From the NCBI GenBank assembly GCA_023362775.1, contig JALMGJ010000012.1, positions 26,443,001 to 26,507,000 on the forward strand: 64,000 bases of DNA, given 5' to 3'. Numbering within the stretch: the first letter of the stretch is position 1; each line of letters begins with the position of its first letter. The position numbers were made by a program, and so were the translations under genes. Positions 56,199-64,000 of the stretch are shown here, piece after piece. The notes under the pieces are model-generated. The model saw only the letters and a program-made list of their open reading frames with translations. It did no database searches and was not told the DNA's origin. The DNA is from Charina bottae. Its lineage: Eukaryota; Chordata; Lepidosauria; Squamata; Charinaidae.

Positions 56199-57011
56199 AT
56201 GGAAGTTAAGATTGCCGGGAGAAATATCAACAACCTCAGATATGCAGATGATACCACCCTAATGGCAGAAAGTGAAGAGGAACTAAAGAGCCTCTTGATG
56301 AGGGTGAAAGAGGAGAGTGCAAAAGCTGGCTTGAAACTCAACATTAAAAAAACCCAGATCATGGCATCTGGTCCCATCACTTCCTGGCAAATAGAAGGGG
56401 AAGAAATGGAAGCAGTGACAGATTTTATTTTCTTGGGCTCCAAGATCACCGCAGACGGTGACTGCAGCCATGAAATTAAAAGACGCTTGCTCCTTGGGAG
56501 GAAAGCTATGGCAAACCTAGACAGCATATTAAAAAGCAGAGACATCACCTTGCCGACAAAGGTCCGTATAGTTAAAGCTATGGTTTTTCCAGTAGTAATG
56601 TATGGCTGTGAGAGTTGGACCATAAGGAAGGCTGAGCGCCGAAGAATTGATGCTTTCGAACTGTGGTGCTGGAGAAGACTCTTGAGAGTCCCTTGGACTG
56701 CAAGGAGGTCAAACCAGTCAATCCTAAAGGAAATCAAACCTGACTGCTCATTGGAAGCACAGATGCTGAAGCTGAAGCTCAAATACTTTGGCCACCTAAT
56801 GAGAAGAGAGGACTCACTGGAAAAGACCCTGATGCTGGGAAAGACTGAGGGCAAAAGGAGAAGGGGACGGCAGAGGATGAGATGGTTAGATAGCATCACC
56901 GATATAATGAACATGAATTTGAGTAAACTCCGAGAGAGAGTGGAGGACAGGAAGGCCTGGCGTGCTATGGTCCATGAGGTCACGAAGAGTCGGACACGAC
57001 TAAACGACTGA
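56199..57011 (+). pseudogene. BovB reverse transcriptase, C-terminal fragment, open for 270 codons
   Basis: RT motif YADD is at residues 15-18, followed by GLKLNIKKTQIMASGP, DFIFLGSKITADGDCSHE, the thumb-like region with YGCESWTIRKAE, WCWRRLLRVPWTARR and the C-terminal WRAMVHEVTKSRTRLND. The first four codons (MEVK) are partly target-site DNA: the ATG lies in the flanking duplication, so it is not a native start. The N-terminal endonuclease and RT fingers are missing, so it cannot act alone. The absence of stops shows that it inserted recently. Confidence 0.93.
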
Positions 57012-57023
57012 ACAACAACAAAA
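56206..57023 (+). mobile_element. BovB (RTE-clade) LINE, 5'-truncated
   Basis: Flanked by an exact 12-bp duplication ATATAATGGAAG (56194-56205 and 57024-57035). It encodes the RT C-terminal half from YADDTTLMAESEEEL on, and ends with the family 3' end (CACGACTAAACGACTGAACA). BovB is shared by squamates and ruminants and is a classic case of horizontal transfer. Confidence 0.94.
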
Positions 57024-57439
57024 ATATAATGGAAGGCCAGTGCTACAAGTGTTCTCATAATCCGTACTGTCCCTATAGCAGGGATCCTTCTGTGGCTAAT
57101 TGGCAGAGCCGACATGGATAGTGCCTAGTCAGCTGGATATAAATATTTTAAACAATTAAAAACATGCTCGGATGAAATGTTCAGTTCCTAAAGAAACTAA
57201 ACTGGTTTGCCGTCCAGCTTTAGCAAGTGAGGGAAATATCCTTGGTTTGGCTCAGATTAAAAGCTATGCAGAGGACTATAATGACTAATAAGAGATCTTG
57301 GCAACCAAGAGGCAGAGAGACAGGAACTGGAAGTATATGAAATAAATGTCATATTTTGGTTGAGGAGTCTGAAGGAAAATGGTCTGGAGAATGAGATGTG
57401 TAGGAAAAGGGTAGTGGAAATGGCAAGTTGATCATTGTA

Positions 57440-57554
57440 AGGGGTTGCAGGGGGGAATATTTTAATGATTATTGATTTTTAACTTTAATTTTAACATTTG
57501 TTGTAAACCGCCCAGAGTCTACCGTGGTAGAGATGAGCGGTGATAAATTTGATT

Positions 57555-57599
<45 letters not shown>

Positions 57600-57604
57600 A
57601 TAAA
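57440..57604 (+). mobile_element. L2-related 3' tail with (GATA)n microsatellite
   Basis: TGTAAACCGCCCAGAGTCTA and AGAGATGAGCGG motif, then GATTGATAGATA repeats (57550-57598). The ORF part is missing. Confidence 0.7.
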
Positions 57605-57674
57605 TATTATTTGTAAGGCAGGGCAAGAGTGGCATGTCAAAAGGCAGGATTACAAAAAGTGGGAAAGAATAGAC

Positions 57675-57741
57675 CAGTGTTTCTCAACCTTGGCAACTTT
57701 CAGATGGGTGGACTTCAACTCCCAGAATTCCCCAGCCAGCA
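57675..57741. mobile_element. Half of a palindromic hAT MITE
   Basis: CAGTGTTTCTCAACCTTGGC to CCCCAGCCAGC, matching the left half of 37813-37947, then cut off where LINE sequence begins at 57742. Confidence 0.8.
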
Positions 57742-58230
57742 AAGCAGAGCCTCTCAGTCCAGGAATGGGCACAGCTGGTGCACAACTCAAAGCTATGCGA
57801 AAGGCTTCCTGGTCACAGCTGCCACCCATTCCTCAAACAGGAACCCTGAGGACCCCCAAGGTGTGCACCGCTTCTATCTGGGCAGTGCAGCCCCATTCTG
57901 AACAAGAGATAGGGAATCCCCAGAACGGGGGGGCCTCTAAAACCCAAAGCCCCACTCAGTGTTGCTATGGTTGAAGTCTGTTCTTCCCCATCCAGATCTC
58001 CACAGCCTCCGGACAGACAGAACCTTCATGAAGTCACTTGGGCGGCCGGGATAGAGATGTAAAGCTGGGCATCATCAGCATACCGATGACACCTCACCCC
58101 ATGCCATTGGATGATCTTACCCAGGGGCTTCATGTAGACGTTAAACAGGAGTGTGAAGAGCACCAAACCCTGCAGGACCCCACAAATCATGGGTCGTGGG
58201 CTTGATCTCTCCCCTCCCCCCATCAGCCGT
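57742..58230 (-). mobile_element. L2-like LINE RT fragment, decayed
   Basis: Inverse homology to 15730-16150: CTGGGCATCATCAGCATACC encodes the inverse of the YADD region, GGGGCTTCATGTAGACG encodes the inverse of VYMKPLG, and CCCTGCAGGACCCCACAAAT encodes GVLQG in place of GVPQG. Deletions and frameshifts are present. Confidence 0.82.
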
Positions 58231-61200
58231 GAAGTTTGCTAAATGAGGAGCTTGAACCTTGGCAGCAAAATTCTGTTGATTGCAACTTCTGCTCCCACCA
58301 CAACCCTGTGACTTGCCTGAGGCAATTCCAGGAGCAGTTTATGGGAGCTGAATTTCACATCCTGATGTCTACATTCAACCAATGCTTGAGTTGCAAGTTC
58401 TGGTCAGAGTCGGGATGGGCAGCACTTGAGCTATTTCACCAATTCTCCTCAGGTTACCCGGTTGTCATCCTAATGCCTCCAGATCCCCAGTGCCAGAAAG
58501 CCATGGGAATAGAAAATTGGGTGGATGAAGGCAGCCTCTCTTATCTCGCTTTCAGTAGGTCACTGTGGGGAGATAATGAGAGAAGAACAAACCCCACATG
58601 GAGACTTGCTAGCATCCCCTGACTCTGGACCGGGACTCTGGAAAGACGCAGTAAGGTTAAAACAAGAAAACACACCCAAAGGCATGCTCTTCCCCCATCG
58701 CTATCTGCCTGTTGTTTCGCTTTGCTTTGCTTGCTGTTCCTCTCAGAAAAATGAACTCTCAAAGACTTTGCTCTTGTTAGACAGTCTCATTTCTCTAAAC
58801 AGAAATACACCATTTGATTTCTCTCCGATCTTGACATCTGCCCTTCTGAACCCAGGCAGCAATTCCCTGTTTGCTTCTAGGACCTTCAGTTACTTAAGAA
58901 GTGAATCGGGTCAGCCAGCCACGTACATTTTCCAATACACAAAGATTACGGAGCCAAAGGTCTGCTGCCTCCATCGGGCGGGCGTTAGTCAGCATGTCCT
59001 GAACTAAGACAGATAAGGACCCACTTCCTAGGCTGCCCTGATCAGAAAGTTAACAGCTGGTGACACTAAGTCTGTCTCTTGTTTCTTAAGGAATTGTTAT
59101 CATTTTGTAATATTTACAGGTCTGGCTTGCTCAGATTAAAATGTCCGAAATCAAGAATGTCTTCCTTTGCTAACTTTTGCAACGGCTTGCCCCAGACGTT
59201 TGCTTTGGGGAGGGTCTCTGCTCAAGCAAAATGGGGGAGGACGTGAGGAGCTTGGCACAGCCTTCAGGCAACTTACACAAGGGAAGGGAGAGGTCCATTT
59301 TGGCTTCAGTGGTGTGGCGGCTGCCCCTCCTGCAGCCAAAATGGGTTCCCAAGAATCCTTTCTTCTGCAATAAATCTGCTGGGAGGAATGGAGTGGGGCA
59401 GGAGTTTCCTCTGGCAGATAGAGGCAGAGAGGGCTCCCTTGTTTTCCCCGGGGGTGAAACAGGCCTTTATGGGTGCTGGTGCGGGTGCTAGGTGTGACCT
59501 TTCACCGTCTTGCCCGGAGCCCCGTCGGCAGTGGCTCGCTGGGCCCTTTGCTGTGATGTTCCCTGGAGGAAGCGTGTCTGGAGCCTCTCCGTCAGAGAAA
59601 GCTTGCACGCTGACTCACGGGCCACTCCTTTAGCCACCCTCCACATGAAAAGGACTTTTTAGTGCAACCCAAAAACAGAAGCTATTTTTAAATGAGAAAA
59701 GAGCTTTTCAGCTTTCAGAAGACATGTTTGCTTAATCTCTGAAGTGTAAATGTGGTGAAACGGAGAACGGTCCCGGGATTGGTTTGTGCATACATCCCAC
59801 CGGCCAGAGCTCTTCATGTGGCTGGGCTCCGTCTTTTGCCCGTGGTGTCATTTGAGGGAGGGGGAATGGAGGCTGGAAGCGGGGGCAAGAGAGGAGTGGC
59901 TTTCGGCAAGGCTCGGTTCCCTTTTGAAGCTGTGATTTGAACGTAGCTTACGTTACGCCGCACTGGGCCTCAGGCAGCGTCTCTGCAGGGCCCGGGCACG
60001 TCACCGTTGCACGAGGTGCTTTCTTGTTTTCTGCCCCTAAAAATTGATCCGTGCTTAGAGGCCAGGGCAACTCTTTCTCAGGCCGTGTCCCTCATTCTCA
60101 GCATTGCGGTAAGACTGGCCACGCTTCATTTCATGCATTTCTTATTGAATGTTAAGTCCCCACATTGGGGTAAGTGACAGAATAGGCTTGATTTCATTTT
60201 GCTCCCCGCAAAAGTCTCTTTCCAAAGCCTATTCAGACTTCTGATGAGACCGGTCTGTCCCTTCTGGGGTGGGGATGAGGATGGAAAGAGGTTTGTTTAC
60301 TTGCTTGCATGCATGCATGCGTGTTTATTTACAGAGTTCCCAAGCCGCTTTGCATTGTTTCTTTCCAACTTCCCAATGGGTTAGAAAGAATAAAGAAAAC
60401 AGCCCAAAGAACTCCAGAATCTTGTCAAACTGGGTGAATGATTAATAAAGATACGGCAAGTTAGGTTAAACAAGTAAATATAAAATAGCACATGCAGCAG
60501 CGCAAAACTGCAATGCAAAGTTCAGGGGAAATGTTGATGCAGTATGGTACAGCTGTGAAAGAATAAGGATCAAACAACAGCTGCCGGTATCATGGTGCCT
60601 TTCCGTTGGCAATATTATGTTCAGTTCCCTTTGTCACACCTCAGAAACAAGTGAGAGATGGAAGAGGTGCAGAAAATTATTAGCTCACGTATGAGAGAAG
60701 GTTTTGGGGTTCTTTTAGCTGAGAAAAGGTTAGTTTTAAAAAACAGAAATGATCGAAGTATATAAAAAAAAAGATGCATGATTTTATGGAGAAAGTGGAT
60801 TAGAGAGAAAACTTCCCTTATTTTCACAGTATTCAAGATGGGGGATGCAGTGAAGCCTGCAATTTAGAGGGCACTAAAAGGGGAAATCAAACACATTTGA
60901 GTAAGGGAAGGCTATCATTGAGCATTAGATTAGATAAATCTCCCGGATAAGAGGAGGGAGAGAGAGGGGGTGCCTGCACGTAATTTTATCCACTAGGCAA
61001 GCAAAGAACTAATTACGTGAAGAAGCATTCTCAAGTTAATACCCTGCACTGGAAGGAGGTTTTCTTCACTGTGTTCCTGAGTTTCCAAATAATTTTATCT
61101 TGCTTCGTTTATTAGTCTTTTTGTTTTCTATCCACAAGAGCAAAATCATAACCACACAAAGAAATGTTGTCAGCAGAATCAAAGCACGGAACATCCTCCA

Positions 61201-61361
61201 CATTTTCCCTGTTTGTTTTCCGCTGAGCAACTGTTAAAAGTAAGAGGTCCTGTTGCTGTGAAGGAAAAATGAATGTCAAATGTTTTGTGTGAACTTCTTG
61301 GGGGTGAAGCCTGGGGTGGGGGTGGGGGGTTTCCAGAATATTGCATCAGAAATGTTTTAAT
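58231..61361. other. DYM intronic DNA, partly GC-richer, no gene recognised
   Basis: 59150-60020 is relatively GC-rich with several overlapping ORFs, but none looks like a known protein or has exon-like borders. The expected terminal dymeclin exon was not recognised. Confidence 0.5.
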
Positions 61362-61380
61362 TGATTTCTGTATCAGTCTT

Positions 61381-61508
61381 TTTTTTAAATAAATTTTATT
61401 AGGTTTTAAATATACATAGATAAAAGTTTGAAACAGAGAAGAAAATAGAAATACAAATCAAAGAAAGAGAGAGAATAAAAAGGTGTAGCTTTACTACTTT
61501 TGCTTTTT
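61381..61508 (-). mobile_element. Short 5'-truncated poly-A retroelement tail (L1-like)
   Basis: 128-bp insertion flanked by an exact 19-bp duplication TGATTTCTGTATCAGTCTT (61362-61380 and 61509-61527). On the minus strand it ends AATAAAATTTATTTAAAAAA, so it is a poly-A-tailed 3' end. No coding sequence remains. L1-type insertion is inferred from the duplication length and tail. Confidence 0.75.
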
Positions 61509-61845
61509 TGATTTCTGTATCAGTCTTGAAGTGCAAAAATCGTTTTAGGTGGGCCTGTTGAACTTTAGACAGCATTTTTTCCTAAAAAAAGATTATATCT
61601 TATATAAATATAAAAAGTCTATTACTGTTGGTCTTCATCTGTGTACCTGGAGATCTATGCATCCCCAGATCGTTACATTTTCCAACAAATAAGGACTGTT
61701 TACCTGCACAGTTATCACGCAGACTTCTGCATGTGCACAAAAGCCACTGGATTATGTTGATAAATGTCAGTCTTGCAAAGATAATTTTGGGTTGGGAAAT
61801 GCCCAGGTTTTGCTTTCAAGCAGCTTATGGGGGATTTATGGTACT

Positions 61846-62093
61846 TTATGGGAACCCGTTTGGTGCAGTGGTTAAAGACAGTGGCCTAGAAACTGGGAGA
61901 CCATGAGTTCTGGTCCTGCCTTAGGGTGACCTTGGGACCTGCCATCTGGGTGACCTTGGGCCAGTCACTCCTCAGCCCCAGGAAGAAGGAGGCAATGGCA
62001 AACCACTTCCAAAAAATCTTGCCAAGAAACCTGCAGGGAGTAATCCAGGCAGTCGCCAGGAGTCAAGACTGACTCGAAGGCACAATAATGCCA
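61846..62093 (+). mobile_element. tRNA-derived SINE (second family)
   Basis: A-box-like TGGTGCAGTGGTTAAAG and B-box-like GAGTTCTGGTCC in the head, then body with CCATCTGGGTGACCTTGGGC and GGCAATGGCAAACCACTTCC. A truncated inverse copy lies at 30650-30755. The family name is not known to me. Confidence 0.75.
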
Positions 62094-63404
62094 TTTCTTT
62101 TTTTTTTAAGTGATGTGTTTTTTTTATAAGAACTTTATTATTTTTCAGAGTATAGTTAAAATACAAAATAGAAAGTATAGAAAAGATAGAAAATAGAACT
62201 AAAGGAAAAAGAAAAAACTATAAAAGTGCAAATAGACAGAAAATAGAAACAAAAAGTGACTTCTGACTTTCTCCAGTACAGATCTAGATAAATTTACAAA
62301 TATAATCTCTTACCATTAATCAAACCATAGTAACATTATTTCTATTAAAGCAAACCATTTAATCACTAAAACCCGGAGTCAACACTTCATTTTTTTCCAC
62401 CACAAGCAAGTACTCTAAAAGTATTTCTAAAGCAAACCAAATACTTGAAGAAAGCAGAAAGTGATCTAGCCGTTAATACCTAAAATCTGGCTGTATAGTT
62501 TTGTAAGGGTTTGTAAGAGTTTGTATGATCCATATGAGGCATTTTCTTTTGAATCAGACAGTGAATCCACACAGCATTGCACCCTTTATTATCCTCTGGT
62601 ACCTGAGATGCTTTTTTCCTAGAGATGCCAAGGTTCAGGGCATAATAGCACTAATCTCACACTGCAGGGCTTTCATAAGAATCGCTTATCTAAGTCAAGG
62701 CACTGATCTTTATTCACTGTATAAAGTGTTGGCATTTCTGTGAGGAAACTGAGTAAAAAAAAAAGGATGTTTTTGCTGAGAAAGCTTAAGCATCTCTTCC
62801 ACACAAGTCCCTCACAAGGGAGCATTTGATTTTGGTTTCATGTCAATAAAAGTTGTCCCCTTTGTGTGATAGGATGAGATGACATGTGCAGTGGCTCTAT
62901 TTTTCATTACAGGAAAATGCAGCTCTTCAGATTACTGTGTTTTCAATTTTTAATTCCCCAAAATCAAAAAGACTCGAAGAGATTTTACTTATCTTCCAGA
63001 GCAGTCAATCACTTTGTGTGCTTAATGGGGTCACAAATGCTTCAGCAAGGTTGGGCACTAAAACCCACATTTATGCCATTTTTGTCAGTAGTTTACTACT
63101 TATTTGTTTAATGATATCCTGTCACTTTCCTCAACTGTTTCTCCATATGCCTCCCTTGAGACGGAGCCCTCCTTAACATTTTTGTCACATAGCATAACCA
63201 TTCTTTGCTGGCATAAACCCATCACAAAATTGTTTTAATTCCCTCCCCAAAATGACAGAGCATCAATTTATTTCTCAGCGTTGCCCCTATCCTGTGCCAT
63301 GGACCCAGATGATCCAAAACCTCTTCCTCATTTCCCACACTGTATGTTCTTTTGTCTGTATTACATAAATGCACAGTTCTTCTTTTCCTATTTTTGATAT
63401 GAAG
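62094..63404. other. DYM intronic DNA, A/T-rich, no gene recognised
   Basis: 62100-62420 is A-rich after poly-T and may be another truncated retroelement tail. The rest is unassigned. Confidence 0.5.
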
Positions 63405-63451
63405 AGTTTTTCTCTGTGGAGTCCTTGGTGCTCTCTGAGCCTTGTTGTTTT

Positions 63452-63495
63452 CTTGCAGATGTTTCATTGCCAGGCTAGGCAACATCTTCAGTGTA
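63452..63495 (-). ncRNA. Hammerhead-ribozyme-like motif after the Penelope stop codon (candidate)
   Basis: Minus strand: CTGAAGA (63491-63485), stem II GTTGCC with GGCAAT (loop TAGCCT, closing G-T), GAAAC (63465-63461), then ATC and TGC. Stem II differs from the 20811 copy by a compensatory change (A-T pair there, G-C here). Stem I has two pairs here, since the third is mismatched. The core overlaps the last codons of the ORF. Confidence 0.6.
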
Positions 63496-64000
63496 AAAAG
63501 GGAGTGGGACTTGCTCTCTGTTTATATACCCTGGCTTGTCCTGCCTGTGTTGGTGGAGGTGTTGTACTCTCCTTGGTAGTACCTTGATTGGGTTGTTGTT
63601 TGCTGCTTGGTTGATTGACTGAGTTAATAATTCCTTGATTAGGGTCTATTGTGTTGTTTGATTGATCCTCTGGTGCTAATCTTGCTGTTAATCTTTGCCT
63701 ATCTGGTTGTTGATTGCTGGCAAAGAGGTGTTCTGGTCTTCTGGCTTTTCTATTGTTTCTTATGAATGGTATGTAAATGTTGTTTACCTCTATGTGTCTG
63801 TTGATGGCTGCTTTGTCTGAGTGCCAAGCTTCCAGGAATTCTCTAGTGTTTTTGGATTTGGCTTGGTTTAAGATGCTCACAGTTTCCCAGTTGAAAGTAT
63901 GGTTAAGTCTGTCCATGTGTTGTGAGATTGAGGAGTTTTCATCATGTCTTCTGACTGCTAGTTGGTGTTCGTGGATGCGTTCTGCTAGTCTTCTGCCAAT
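63488..64000 (-). CDS. Penelope-like polyprotein C-terminus with GIY-YIG endonuclease region (partial)
   Basis: Penelope-like elements encode a telomerase-like RT fused to a GIY-YIG endonuclease. The frame is open from the window edge (codon IGRRLAERIHEHQLAVRR at 64000-63947) to the stop at 63488. It contains the conserved helical block ending EFLEAWHSDKAAINRHIEV, with the family glutamate region, then a low-complexity P/Q/T/N-rich tail to SPTPFLH. The ATG at 63916 is internal and not a true start. The RT part is outside the window. No stop interrupts the visible 171 codons. Confidence 0.88.
   Translation of the reverse strand: MGRRLAERIHEHQLAVRRHDENSSISQHMDRLNHTFNWETVSILNQAKSKNTREFLEAWHSDKAAINRHIEVNNIYIPFIRNNRKARRPEHLFASNQQPDRQRLTARLAPEDQSNNTIDPNQGIINSVNQPSSKQQPNQGTTKESTTPPPTQAGQARVYKQRASPTPFLH

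Larger units (their letters stand above)
63410..64000 (-). mobile_element. Penelope-like retroelement, 3' part (runs off right edge)
   Basis: The end sequence GAGTCCTTGGTGCTCTCTGA (about 63419) matches 20717-20886. It contains a hammerhead-like motif and the C-terminal coding part of a Penelope-like polyprotein. The rest lies beyond 64000. Confidence 0.88.

Noticed and set aside
56189..57115. 308-codon minus-strand ORF
   Set aside because: Antisense shadow of the BovB RT fragment.
59150..59640. Possible exon cluster or CpG island in the GC-richer stretch
   Set aside because: Short ORFs in many frames, no splice-flanked coding pattern and no recognised protein.

Overview
The window is vertebrate nuclear DNA and almost certainly comes from a squamate reptile (lizard or snake). 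Evidence: two phase-0 coding exons of an animal gene with clean AG/GT splice borders, tRNA-derived repeats that look like Sauria SINEs, a BovB LINE, and an otherwise AT-rich intronic background full of transposons. No bacterial, organellar or CRISPR content is seen. The only host gene recognised is DYM (dymeclin, a Golgi-associated protein) on the + strand. Its exons lie at 31351-31533 (61 codons) and 37632-37745 (38 codons). Both are in phase 0, so the window is mostly introns of DYM: an upstream intron reaching left of base 1, a 6.1 kb middle intron, and a downstream intron that appears to run past base 64000. The preceding exon and the terminal coding exon were not found.

Layout: 1-3010 holds the 5' part of a minus-strand Ty3/Gypsy retrotransposon (putative LTR, leader with a 47/48-bp minisatellite, intact gag, and pol open through protease into the start of RT). 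3093-5979 holds two TA-flanked MITEs, a 5S-rRNA-derived fragment, and a GC-rich non-autonomous hAT element with an 8-bp target duplication. 10622-12200 is a Tc1 transposon with an apparently intact 341-aa transposase. 14259-20692 is a second Tc1 element split by a 4.8 kb L2-like LINE whose 1101-codon ORF is intact. 20717-20886, 23351-23506 and 41012-41283 are inverted Penelope-like retroelement ends, and a Penelope-like element with its GIY-YIG region runs off the right edge (63410-64000). 26018-27641 is a third Tc1 element, broken by an A/T microsatellite. 51058-52775 is a second GC-rich hAT element carrying a 145-bp palindrome and five exact 205-bp tandem units. 56206-57023 is a 5'-truncated BovB copy. 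Small hAT MITEs, SINEs and LINE tails are scattered throughout.

The most noteworthy observations are: (i) hammerhead-ribozyme-like cores in the Penelope-type ends, with a covarying base pair between two copies in this window; (ii) two hAT elements with the same ends but different CpG-rich cargo, carrying tandem 38-bp modules with GC box, CCAAT and CACGTG motifs, which suggests Pack-type capture and possible mobile promoters; (iii) apparently intact coding regions for a Tc1 transposase, an L2-like LINE and a Gypsy gag-pol, suggesting recent activity; and (iv) precise nested-insertion histories readable from target-site duplications. The mobile elements do not form one system with DYM; they are passengers in its introns.
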